Of a stretch of 64,000 nucleotides of DNA, positions 31,788-41,934 are shown piece after piece. The DNA lies in assembly GCA_002786025.1 (NCBI GenBank), contig NHNW01000036.1, positions 310,001-374,000 of the forward strand, in the 5' to 3' direction. The translations under genes were made by a program, and so were the position numbers. Position 1 is the first letter of the stretch. Each line of letters opens with the position of its first letter. Origin of the DNA: Zasmidium citrigriseum (Eukaryota; Ascomycota; Dothideomycetes; Mycosphaerellales; Mycosphaerellaceae). Below the pieces are notes generated by a model that searched no databases, had not been told where the DNA came from, and saw nothing but the letters and a program-made list of their open reading frames with translations.

Positions 31788-34298
31788 ATGCATTCAGTTT
31801 TGTCCGCGGCGCTGGTCGCTTTGGCGTCTTCTGCTCTAGCAAACCCAGTTCCAGCAGAAGGACCCGTCAACAACAAGGGCATACCTGTTATTCTGCCAAA
31901 GAACGAGACCGAGCTCTACCCTCCATACACATACGACAATGGACGTCACTATCTTCCCGACCTGACCGGAATTCCTCTCATCCCGCTCAACGCCTCCAAG
32001 AAGCCATGGGAAACGGTCCATGCTAGCAACAACCCTCAGACTCAGGAATTCCAATCTGCTGCATCATGCTCAGGGCCAACAGCGAGCAATCCATCGACTT
32101 ACTGGCTGGAGCAGATCACGCACAATGGCAAATCGCCATTCATCAACGACAACGGTTGGCGAGTCTTCCGCAACGTAGTCAAGCAGTACGGCGGCGACAA
32201 CTCTGGAAACAGCAATACCCAATCGGCAATTCAGAATGCTATTAACGACGGATCTGACAGTGGCTACGACAGAACCTCCAACTCTCTCGGTACAACTGGC
32301 CAGCCTGCAGTGGTCTATCTCCCGGGTGGAACATATCGAATCGATTCTCCACTGCAGCTCTACGTTGGCACTGTGCTCGTTGGTGATCCAGTGAAAGGAA
32401 CGACAATCAAAGCCGGCCCCAACTTCAACGGCAACACTTTGATCTATGGCAAAGATCCCAATCATGACTCGACGATCAATTTCTACATCAAAATCGAGCA
32501 TCTGACTCTTGACTCCACCAACGTAGACAAGGACACGACCTTCACTTTGCTGGACTGGAGCGTCAGTCAAGCTACACAGCTCAGCGATGTCGTTTTCAAC
32601 ATGCCAAACTACTCGTCTGGACACACTGGCATCACTATGCCTGAAGGTGGCTCTGGAACGTTCATGGGAAACCTTCAATTCAACGGAGGTGTCGTTGGCA
32701 TCAACATGGACAACCAACAGTACGAAGGCAAGTCCCTGACTTTCAACGGCTGCACAACTGGTATCCTGGTCTCTCACTGCTACGACTGTGTCTTCATCGA
32801 CGTGAACTTCCAGAATGTCTGGTATGGTCTGGACACGCATGGTGGCAACATTGGTTTCGTTGCACTCCTTGACTCGACTGGATCCAATCTCAACACCGTC
32901 GTCCGAGCACCAGCACCTTCGACTGGCGACCATTCGCTCGTGATTGAGAACTTCGTCAAGGGAAGCTCAGTCACCCACGTCGTCACTGCGAACGGCAATG
33001 CTGTGCTGGACGACAATGTCCAAGGCCAGGCGTGGGTCTATGGTAACGCGTATGTTCCAGGCGGTCCCAACACTGGTGCTCATCAGCGAGGTACTCGCTA
33101 CAACTCACCGCGGCCATCAGCACTCACAAAGGGCAACGGCAACTATCAAGTTTTCCAGCCACCAACCTACAAGGAGTACGCCTCGGACCAGTTCATCAAC
33201 GTCAAGACGGTATCGCAGTACCCAGTCTACGGAGATGGCAGCACTGATGATACGGCCAATCTGAACAAAGTCATCTCCATGTACGCTGGCTGCAAGATCC
33301 TGTACTTCCCTGCTGGCACCTACATTGTGACCAACACCATCTTCTTCCCGGCTGGCTCTCAAGTGGTTGGTGAGGCATGGGCCGCCATCTCAGCTGTTGG
33401 CAGTAACTACTACAACCCCAACTCTCCCAATGTCATGGTGAGGGTCGGAAATGCTGGAGACAAGGGCGTTGCTAAGTTCTCGGGCATGCTGTTCACCGTT
33501 GCGGACGTCCTCCAAGGCTGCACGCTTCTCGAAGTGAACATTGCCGGCAACAACCCCGGAGATGTCGCTTTCTGGGACAGCCATTTCCGAGTTGGTGGTG
33601 CGGCCGGCTCCAAAGTCCAGACCAACTGCGGTGGTTCGCCGGCTCAGTGCAAGGCTGCGTTCATGCTTGCCCATCTCACCTCGTCGTCCTCGGCCTACAT
33701 CGAGAACATGTGGGGATGGACCGCCGATCACGATCTCGATGGCGGCCACGGTCAGACCATCGCAACAGGCCGTGGTATGCTCGTCGAGGCTACTGCAGCC
33801 ACCTGGCTTCACGGTACTGCTTTCGAGCACAACACTCTCTACCAATACTCCTTCCACAACGCACAGAACGTCTTCGCCGGCATGCAACAATCAGAGACGC
33901 CTTACTGGCAGGGCAACGGCTCTCCCTCGCTCGCTCCAGCTCCATGGTCCTCAATCACCGGCTCTCCCTACTACGACCCCGACTTCTCCAACTGCAACAG
34001 CGGCGACGCACAATGCCGCATGGCCTGGTACATGTACATGAACGGCGGATCGAATCTGTTCTTGTACGGTGCCGGCTTCTGGACATTCTTCAACCACAAC
34101 AGTGCTGACTGTTCGAACAATGGTGTCTGCCAGACGAATGCCGTGTGGACGAATGGTGTGAGCGGCTTGTACTGGTATGGCATTAACGAGCATCTGAACA
34201 TGAATCTTGTGGTCAACAATGGCGCGGTTCTGGTGACGCAGAACAACAACCCGGGCTCTTGGGGTGGTGTGGTTGCTGCGTTCTTGACGGATACTTGA
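31788..34298 (+). CDS. Secreted exo-beta-1,3-glucanase, glycoside hydrolase family 55, 836 aa
   Basis: Intronless, 836 aa. Signal peptide MHSVLSAALVALASSALA. Two pectate-lyase-like right-handed beta-helix halves follow. The first starts at YWLEQITHNGKSPF, with VYLPGGTYRIDSPL and TLVGDP-like turns. The second starts at YPVYGDGSTDDTANLNKVI, with KILYFPAGTYIVTNTIFF and GEAWAAI. The WGWTADHDLD and TWLHGTAFEHNTLYQY blocks near residues 640-690 are typical of GH55. The family removes glucose from the non-reducing end of beta-1,3-glucan (laminarin, fungal cell wall). It may serve wall remodelling, nutrition or mycoparasitism. The Asn/Gln-rich composition without introns is normal for this family. 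Confidence 0.93.
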   Translation: MHSVLSAALVALASSALANPVPAEGPVNNKGIPVILPKNETELYPPYTYDNGRHYLPDLTGIPLIPLNASKKPWETVHASNNPQTQEFQSAASCSGPTASNPSTYWLEQITHNGKSPFINDNGWRVFRNVVKQYGGDNSGNSNTQSAIQNAINDGSDSGYDRTSNSLGTTGQPAVVYLPGGTYRIDSPLQLYVGTVLVGDPVKGTTIKAGPNFNGNTLIYGKDPNHDSTINFYIKIEHLTLDSTNVDKDTTFTLLDWSVSQATQLSDVVFNMPNYSSGHTGITMPEGGSGTFMGNLQFNGGVVGINMDNQQYEGKSLTFNGCTTGILVSHCYDCVFIDVNFQNVWYGLDTHGGNIGFVALLDSTGSNLNTVVRAPAPSTGDHSLVIENFVKGSSVTHVVTANGNAVLDDNVQGQAWVYGNAYVPGGPNTGAHQRGTRYNSPRPSALTKGNGNYQVFQPPTYKEYASDQFINVKTVSQYPVYGDGSTDDTANLNKVISMYAGCKILYFPAGTYIVTNTIFFPAGSQVVGEAWAAISAVGSNYYNPNSPNVMVRVGNAGDKGVAKFSGMLFTVADVLQGCTLLEVNIAGNNPGDVAFWDSHFRVGGAAGSKVQTNCGGSPAQCKAAFMLAHLTSSSSAYIENMWGWTADHDLDGGHGQTIATGRGMLVEATAATWLHGTAFEHNTLYQYSFHNAQNVFAGMQQSETPYWQGNGSPSLAPAPWSSITGSPYYDPDFSNCNSGDAQCRMAWYMYMNGGSNLFLYGAGFWTFFNHNSADCSNNGVCQTNAVWTNGVSGLYWYGINEHLNMNLVVNNGAVLVTQNNNPGSWGGVVAAFLTDT

Positions 34299-34440
34299 GC
34301 GCGGTGGAGGCATAGCCGCAATCGTAAGACGAGGCGAGACAGCTAGATTTTGGAGTAGGAGCAAGTATGCAAATGTCAGTGGCAGGGCTTCTCAAATTGG
34401 TGTACGGTGACCTGTATCTACGCGTCAAAATATAGTTCTA

Positions 34441-34474
34441 CAGGGCCTATTATGCATACGGGGACCGGCTGCGC
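34441..34474 (+). repeat. Left terminal inverted repeat of the mariner-type element
   Basis: Begins CAGGGCCTATTATGCATACG and matches the reverse complement of 36833-36866 at all 34 positions. Preceded by TA. It keeps its CA and TG dinucleotides. Confidence 0.92.
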
Positions 34475-36832
34475 TATCGTTCCTGAAGGATTGGGAGCCC
34501 CTAGCTGTTTTTGGCTGTGATTTGCAAGGTTTATCCCTGATGATCGGGGCAATGTGATTCGCTGCTTCCCGCACGTAATATAGTGTTAATATTAGGCCTA
34601 TACGAGTTAGGCTTAGTAAATAATACCCTCTAGATCGCGTTTTAACGTAATAGTTATCGATTATAGTAGTATATGTCTCTTCCTCCTACTTATAGACCTT
34701 CTTAATCTTCTCTTTAACCTTATTAATCTCTAATACTATACTATTTATAGGTAAATCCGTAACGTTAGCGGTACTAGAGGGGACCTTAGAGTTATTAATT
34801 AGGGATTTAATAATAAAAGAGCTAGTTTTTAATAACAAGGTAGCTTATAAGAGCGAAGGTAGGGCGAAAGAGGGAGCGGTATATAAAGGACGGCCTCTAG
34901 AGGTATTAAATACCTATAGAATCGTTAGTAAAGAGTATAATATAGAAGGACTAGCTATACTACTACCCTAATAAGAACCTAATCGAGATCTTCTATAAGT
35001 AAATCTAGCCTACCTTTAAGGCTAATATCGAGCGCTCTATCGAAGGATATAGTTAGTATAAGATTACTCTCTACGAGCTCTATTATATACTAAACACGTT
35101 AGTCTATTAAGCTTTCTAGGATACTATATACTTATAGCGCCTTATACTATTAGTTTCTAGGCTATCGCCCTTACTACGATCGTCTAAGGACTCCGTACGA
35201 CGCTATAAGGATAGAACTACGCGATATCGAGACGCCGTTAATATTCTAAGAGCCCGCGCTAGCGCCTACTATTACGCCTAGTAACGTAATTAATTTAACT
35301 AGTATAGATAATAAGGAAGAAGGTTAAGAAGCTTAAGATAAGACGCCTTCTTGTAATAGAGTAGCTATAGCCGCTCGAGCGGCTATTACTAAAGTAGCTA
35401 CGAATCTACTTAGCCTAAACGACTTCCGCCTTAAAAGAGGTTAATTATAACGTACTAGAGTACCCTATACTACTCGCTAACTTGTTAAGGTACTCTTCTA
35501 TAAGATAGGTAACTCTATACGCGATATCTAGCTTAGAACTAGCCTAGCGTACTCGATAGTATCTAGAATTACTCGCGAAGCCTATACCCCTAGGAGGTAC
35601 CGTCTACGCTATCTACTACTAACGAGACGATCGATATTAGATACACTAACGCGCCTTAACGTATATAACGCCCTTATAGCCTCAAGCTAGCTCCGCTATA
35701 TACTCTACTATAAACTACTTCTCGAACTATAGCTACCTATTAGCGTTAATACCCTCTATTAAGCCCTTAATTAGATAGGCTATCGCCGCTATATTATACG
35801 CCGTAAGCTATACCTAAACCTCTTAAAGCGATAGTAACGCCTATAGTAGGCTCTCGATTACTAATACTAGATATATAAGGATTAGTACTAGGTACTCTTT
35901 ACGGACGAGTTCTATATTAATAGGGGATATAGCTACTACTATTAAGTTACTCGCTTACTATAGGAAGTCTTTAACCTTAACTACCTCGCTCTAAGCTTTA
36001 CTAACGGTAAATAGGCTATATTTTAAGCTTATTTTAGTAGACGGTATAGTACTAGAGTTTATTAGCTATAGCTTAAGAAGGTAAGGAAGAGTATAGTACT
36101 AGAGCGAGTAGTATAATAAAAGGCGGCTAGCCTACTAGATTAATACTATATAACGTTAGTTAACTATATTAATAACGTACTACTACTTATTAAGGCTAAG
36201 ATTAAAAAGATTAATAACGAGCTATACGAGGATCTTAGCGCCTTCGCCTTACTAATTAATCTACTAACGAGCGCTTACTATACCCTCTTCTAGTAAGATA
36301 ACGCCTTACCTTATATAGGCGGTATTACCCTCGACGCCTTCGCTTACGTCTATTAGATTTAGTAGCTAGCTTCCTCGCTAGATCTTAACCCTATTAAGAA
36401 CTACTTTATAAAGGTTAAGGCGGTTATCTACTCGCTTTATATTAGTAGCGTCGACGAGCTCCAAGAGTTAGTACTATTAGTATAGTAGATAGCCGTAAAT
36501 AATACCTACGTTAAGAAGTTAATCTACTCTATACTAGTACGCTATTAAGTAGTTATTAACGCTAATAGCGGTCTAACGAGGTTTTAAAGAAGGTATAAGG
36601 AAGAGTAGTAATAATAGTCGCTATAGTATAATATTAAGAGCTAGATAAGCGCTAGATAGTTACTATAATTAATAACACCTTTACTAGGTAGATTACTCGC
36701 TATACTATTAACATAACCTAAAGTCACAACCCTAGTAAGTCAGTCTTCTTCCGATTGGGCCGGCCACAGCGAAACTCACCGCAAATCATCCCTTGATTCG
36801 GAAAAGCGTCGTACAACGTCAAGGAATCCATG

Positions 36833-36866
36833 GCGCAGCCGGTCCCCGTATGCATAATAGGCCCTG
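36833..36866 (-). repeat. Right terminal inverted repeat of the mariner-type element
   Basis: Perfect reverse complement of the left repeat, followed by TA. Past these 34 bp the two ends diverge. Confidence 0.92.
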
Positions 36867-37028
36867 TAGGCCGTCAAACCTTCGTCGCCGCATATGCGAA
36901 AGCGAGCAACGTCATGTGTTGCCGACGCACCAGAGCTTGTTGAGGCTGTGCCATGGCTGAATTGAACAAGATATTCTCACAAGGTAAGTGAGTGAGCATG
37001 GGAGCGGAATAGACAGCTTGCTCTCAAC

Positions 37029-38727
37029 ATGGCATCGAAGTCCAGTACAGAGGTCATCTTCATCACCAACAAGCCCCGGCTGCGAGCCCATCACAAGTCC
37101 CATCGCGGTTGCTCCACGTGTAAGGCCAGGAAGGTGAAGGTGAGTTCAAATGTAATGGCCTGACTGAAACAGACGAAAGTTGACCAGTTTCCAGTGTCCC
37201 GAGAACGTACCGATATGTCGAACTTGTGCCAGGCGGGGCGAAACGTGCGTTTATCCCAACAGCTCCAAAGGCATCCATGCAACCGAAGGACAAGATCCAG
37301 TCACCAAGACCATTGTGACAGATGCCGAGAAGACGCCCATCCAGCTCAAGAATGATGAGAACTCATCCTCGCTAGCCAACAGAGACCAATTCTCAAACCT
37401 CCGAGCGACTCCGAGAACTGACCAAAATTCTCGTTCAGGATCACCAAGCTTCACCTTGAGTACTCCAGGATCTCTCCCATGGATCGACGCAGACTCAATC
37501 CACGTAGTCGACTCATGCAATTTCTACAACAGCTCCGTCGTCAAGGAGATAGCCCCAGCACACGCTCCCTTCCAGCGGGTCGAGATCCCAGTCGAGGTCT
37601 GGATGCACCACGTGCCGAAAATGCTGCAACACATCTGGATAGCATTGATGAAAACAATGCAAGCCAGCCGTATCGGAATCGATCCCTCCCAGATTAGCGA
37701 CCTCTGTCTATACCGCGGAACCGGCATCAAAGCGCTGCGAGAAAGCCTTCCTGATGCCGCGAACGATCCTCACGGGCTGGTCCTGAGTTGTGTGATCACC
37801 ATGATGACGGCAGACATGTACACCGGAGGCCTATGGACGACTCATTTGGAAGCCGCGAGGAGGATCATGGTCTTGAATGGCGGCTTTAAGCAATGTTTCG
37901 AGAAGATCTGGAGCCTGAGGCGGATGCTGGTGAACTACATTGTCGCGGACGTTTTCACGGCGACGATGTTCGATTCGAGGATGATTGACTCTCTGTGCTC
38001 GGATATGCACGCAGAGTATATCGAAGTGCTGGAGAAGAGCGATTATGATGTGTTCGCGTGTAGTCGGCCGTGTCCACGGCCGCTGATCCAGGCCATCGTG
38101 AGGGTGAATATGCTGCGAGCTTCCATGAAGGGCCAGAGGAACGAAGGCTCCGAAGATCTTGCATCCAAGATGGAGGAGACATGGGGCTTCATCGATGCTT
38201 TCGACCCCACGACCTGGGTAATGAATGTCGCAGACTTGGGTAAACCTCTTCCACGGCGACCGGAAGACTGCATGGTAGAGCTAGACGTCACAGCTCTGGC
38301 TTCCTACGCATCCTGTTACCACGCCGCCGTCCAGCTCTACTTCCTTCTGTCGTGCGCGCTCCCTCTCACACTTCAGGATAAGCTCCGGGTCCACCTTGCA
38401 AGCCAGAACTTGCTCCAGCACATTCGACTCCTCTTCGACACCGCACACACCGACAGTGAAGGTCCGCTACACACACAGCTCTGGAAACTTCTCTCTTGGC
38501 CTATCCTGATTGGTACATATGTCCGCGCCGGTTGGGACATTGGTGAGGAAGATGTCCAGACACAGCTTGAACGACGCCGAAAGATTGATGAAGCCCAGGC
38601 CTTTGGGCGGCGAGAGTCAGATGTAGCCAAGTTCGTTCGGAGAGTGGAAGCCCAAAGAGCCCATCGATCGGCTACCGAATGGACCTGGGACGATGGATTT
38701 TACGGGAGATGTTCTTTTGCGTTGTGA
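37029..38727 (+). CDS. Zn(2)-Cys(6) fungal transcription factor, 547 aa
   Basis: Exons 37029-37139 and 37195-38727. The acceptor at TTTCCAG was chosen over an earlier CAG because it alone gives the canonical cluster C-x2-C-x6-C-x6-C-x2-C-x6-C (GCSTCKARKVK, then CPENVPICRTCARRGETC). The N-terminal 25 residues are basic (RAHHKSHRG). After a Ser-rich linker, residues about 150-480 are helical and look like the fungal-specific regulatory domain (MMTADMYTGGLWTTHLEAARRIM). DNA-binding regulator; target unknown. Its start codon is only 162 bp from the right end of the mariner-type element, so the insertion lies in its promoter. It converges with the DUF3431 gene, 37 bp between stops. Confidence 0.88.
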
Positions 38728-38764
38728 TTGCCACCCGAAGTGTCGACGAAGATCTCTAAATCCT

Positions 38765-39902
38765 TCATAGAGGATACTTCGCCGCGTATTCGTCTTGGAG
38801 TTGGGAAACATTGCGCCACTGGCCATCTCGGTCGACTTCAGGCCACTCAGGAGGGAAATCTGTGCTGGCGGGCAGGGCGTAATACTCTCGGCAGACACCA
38901 TCCTCCTCGCACTGCAGGTTACAGAGGCCGTAGAGCTGGCAGTAGCATTCAGACGCGGATGGGCAGTGGACTGAATCTTGTCCAAAGATTACTTGATCTG
39001 TCAGCCTGATCCTCGTATTGGCGGGCCATAAGACTTACTATGCCACAAGTACTCGATGATCCGCCCAGCGAGATCATCGTTGAGTTCCGTCTGAAGAAGC
39101 CACGTGCGATATCGTTCGTACTCGATCTTTGGACGTTGGCGTATCCTCTCAGCGGTGACAGCGAACTGTGCGCAGCAGGCCGCTGCTACAACATCTGGAA
39201 CATTGACGCCCGGGAAGAGCTCTTCGAATGCTTCCTTGTAGAAGGAACCTGCTCTGGCTTCGCTCGACGTAGGATCGGATGCAGGACCAGAGGCTTCAGC
39301 TTCGACATGCGGGCGTATCTCGTCCGGGCAACCCAGAGTCCAAACGCAGCGAAGGTTGACATAGCCTTGTTGTTCGACATGAGTTAGACGCAGCCGGGAT
39401 AGCACACGCTGGCCGTCGTAAAGAGGATCATCGTTATGCCACTGGTATCGGTTCGCGTGAGAAAAGATGGCAACCTTTGGAAGTTTATCGTAGTGATCGA
39501 TAATGTAGCTGAGTCCGCTTTGATCAGCTAGATTCCATGCACATGAAGGTCGAGAGCGACGTACGTCAAATAGGCCATGCCTTCTCTCCCTTTGTTCCTT
39601 GGCACCGTCAAGATTGCATTTGGATCGTCGGTGGTGTACACAAGCTTGCTCCAATCCGGGAACGCGTTGGCCAACCATGTCGTATTGTCTTTCAATTGAC
39701 TGGCGACGACGAGTGCGACTTCGTGTTGGTTCCAAAGACGTTCTTGCGTCGATGTCTCATCGTGTGCGGTAGTCCTGTACGCCCAGAGACGGTGGCCATT
39801 TTGAGATACCAGAAGCGCAACAGCGGACAGAAAAGCGCAGGTTATCCAGATATTTCGTATCCTGCGTGTGCGAGCAGACTGCGTCCCGTGAGTTGCGAGC
39901 AT
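38765..39902 (-). CDS. DUF3431 type II membrane protein, 344 aa
   Basis: Exons 39902-39565, 39508-39039 and 38991-38765 give 344 aa. A signal anchor near residues 18-38 (ITCAFLSAVALLVSQ) follows a basic N-terminus, so the bulk is probably lumenal or extracellular. DUF3431 marks: ALVVASQLKDNTTWLANAFP, VPRNKGREGMAYLTYIIDHY (split by intron 1), FSHANRYQWHNDDPLYDG, then GVNVPDVVAAACCAQFAV and IIEYLWHIIFGQDSVHCPSA with a Cys-rich tail (CYCQLYGLCNLQC). The family is fungal and of unknown biochemical role; a distant link to glycosyltransferases has been considered for similar proteins, but I cannot show that here. The 3' intron is 47 nt. Confidence 0.87.
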
Positions 39903-40612
39903 GTTACTGTACGTAGAGGTGTACGGTGTAAGTCGTCCTAGTGGTCAAGAAAGGCATGAGCAATGCGAACAACATCGGTGGTACAAATGGGAAGTCGCAA
40001 CGAATCCTGTCAAGAAAGAAGAATCAGCGGTTGGCACCTTCCATGATTTGCAACAAGGTGCCACATTAGACGCCCGAGCCCCTAGTCTTGCGTTAATCAA
40101 GATTGGTCGATTTCGTCTTGCTGTGCCACTTCGTCGTCGGACTGAAAATGTCCTTGAGCTTGGCGGCTCATCCAGCGCTTCTCGCTTTCTCGCTCCTGGC
40201 CAAATCGACAATCCGAATCACGCATTTGAAATGCAGTCCTGGAATCTGATTTCCATACGTCTGTATCTCTAAAGACGCCAGCAGAGATAGAAAGTGCAGG
40301 GTTTCCGCAATCTCGCCTGCAAGGTCGGGGAGTGGGCCGGCGCTTAAGAAGTGTGTCGGCGGCTACGTCTGAGTGTGGACGAATCGCCACTATTTTGGTC
40401 AAGGCTCCACTGATAACACTTGAGGGCAATTGTGTCAAAGATCGGATAACTGCCTGACGTGTGTCGGAAAGAAGTGGTCGTCCAAGTCGTCTCGAATTCT
40501 TCGATATTAGGGCATTCGCATGTATGCACTGATAGCTTTCTTAATGATGCGAATTGGAACACGTTGAACACTGCGTCAAATCGTTGAATGTCGTCTTGTC
40601 TCCCTCTTACTC
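39903..40612. other. Intergenic between two minus-strand genes
   Basis: About 710 bp: upstream of DUF3431 and downstream of the GPCR. No gene supported. Confidence 0.4.
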
Positions 40613-41934
40613 TCATAGAAACCCAGACGTATCTCTTGAGACCAATGTTAATGACCGCCGGTTCTTTCTTCGCATGAACTTCCAACGGCTCTTCACTCGC
40701 TTGTGTAGCTGTTCGTTCCAGGCGTAGGTGAGTGCATTCGCAAAGCCAACGAGTTGTGTCGACGCTTGCAGCGCTTTGAGCCAGGTTGGAGACTCTCCAA
40801 CGGTCTCGACGATGCGGTTTGCGATCCCCGGTATCCAAAGGATGACGTAGAGAATTGGATAGCCATTCAGCAAAAGCATCTTCCGAAGTGATTTCTTTCT
40901 TGCTGCGGCTGCCGATTCGCCCAGCGTGTTGATTGTGGTGACCCTCTCTACGTCAGCCTGTGACTTCCTGCCGACTAATTGTGTGGAAGAGCGTCCAATG
41001 TCATCGTTGCTGGGACCACCACGTTTGAGAGTTGGCGACAGTGGCACCTCGTCATTATCCTGAACAGTGGCCATGGAGGATATGCGCAAGTGGCCTCGAG
41101 GCCTCTGCTTGATATCGGGTAGTTCCTCGGCTGGGTTCAAATCAAGGTCGTCCTGTGTCGCGCTGCTGTCTGTACTGAGGTTGAGCTTGCCGTAGACCCG
41201 CTTCAGATAGATGTAGACATCGAGGAGTGTGTCAGCCTTAGGCCTCCTTTCAAATATCTTTGAGCGTCAGACTTACAGGTGTAGATCGCGATGGTGATGA
41301 AGAAGATCGCTATTCTCCAGCCATGGGTAAGAGTATAACGTAGGACAAGATTGGGCTTGATCCAACACCAATTGCCGCTGACAGGGCCATACACATCAAG
41401 ACCAAGCGCAATGTTACCTGCGAGTGTTAGAAGGTTGCATCATACTCAGGCTTCGCGAACTTTACTTGTAATCAAGGATGGGATCCATGGCAGAGTGCAT
41501 GTAATGGCTATTTGCCACCAAGGCGGTTCGATTGTGATGCTGCTTTGACGAACGGTGAGCAACACCGCAAAGCTGATGATCAAGATGTTGAAATCGATGG
41601 CCTGAACGGAGAATTGCCCGATGTATCCGTTCGCAGTACAGGCCGGTCCCTTCTCGAGAGGCTCATCATGATATCGTCGCGCGAGAGCGACTGCACCGGA
41701 GATCGTGTTGTTAAGCGCGTTGATCCAATCTATTCAGGCAGTCAGCAAGCCTCGTCGAACATTTCAGAGTGTGGTCTTCCGCGAACCGGCAACAAGTAGA
41801 TTGATGATCAGCGCCTGACGGAAGTGCCTCTCCGGCGGAAAGATAGCATACGTAAGCGCGAACACGGTATCAGCGATGAGTGACAGCAAAGAACACACGA
41901 AAGTCGGTATTGCAACAACGAGAGAAAGCTGCAT
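40613..41934 (-). CDS. Git3-family G-protein-coupled receptor, about 385 aa, unusual last splice site
   Basis: Exons 41934-41787, 41729-41466 and 41417-41277, then a last exon from about 41217 to 40613. Seven membrane segments in order: VVAIPTFVCSLLSLIA; QALIINLLVADWINAL; VQAIDFNILIISFAVLL; WWQIAITCTLPWIPSL; HGWRIAIFFITIAIY; LLLNGYPILYVILWIPGIANR; ALQASTQLVGFANALTYAW. The last two match the Git3 C-terminal domain of glucose/cAMP-type receptors. A long charged loop (about 110 residues) lies between TM5 and TM6. The family signals to a G-alpha and adenylate cyclase. Start uncertain: 41934 is the first in-frame ATG. The third intron has donor GTAAGT and a CTGAC branch site, but no AG where family alignment (YT then YIYLKR) needs it; the sequence there is CGATG. 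Confidence 0.75.

Larger units (their letters stand above)
34441..36866 (+). mobile_element. RIP-degraded Tc1/mariner-type DNA transposon with intact ends, 2,426 bp
   Basis: Perfect 34-bp terminal inverted repeats (34441-34474 and 36833-36866) are flanked on both sides by TA (34439-34440 and 36867-36868), the target duplication of this superfamily. The interior from about 34590 to 36715 has lost almost all CA and TG and is full of TAG/TAA. Reading the plus strand through the stops, one frame still shows transposase motifs: DEFYINRG (35904), a QDNALPY-like block (Asp codon 36297) and SLDLNPIKN (36381). The catalytic third acid appears as Lys (AAG at 36396), as expected if G was changed to A by RIP. 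The Asp-to-Lys spacing is 33 residues, near the DD34E of Tc1. About 115-150 bp at each end escaped RIP. Confidence 0.85.

Noticed and set aside
34585..36720. Possible nested element inside the mariner-type transposon, with TGTTAATA-like ends
   Set aside because: Only about 8 bp match between the inner ends and no target duplication was found; the transposase motifs fit the outer element.
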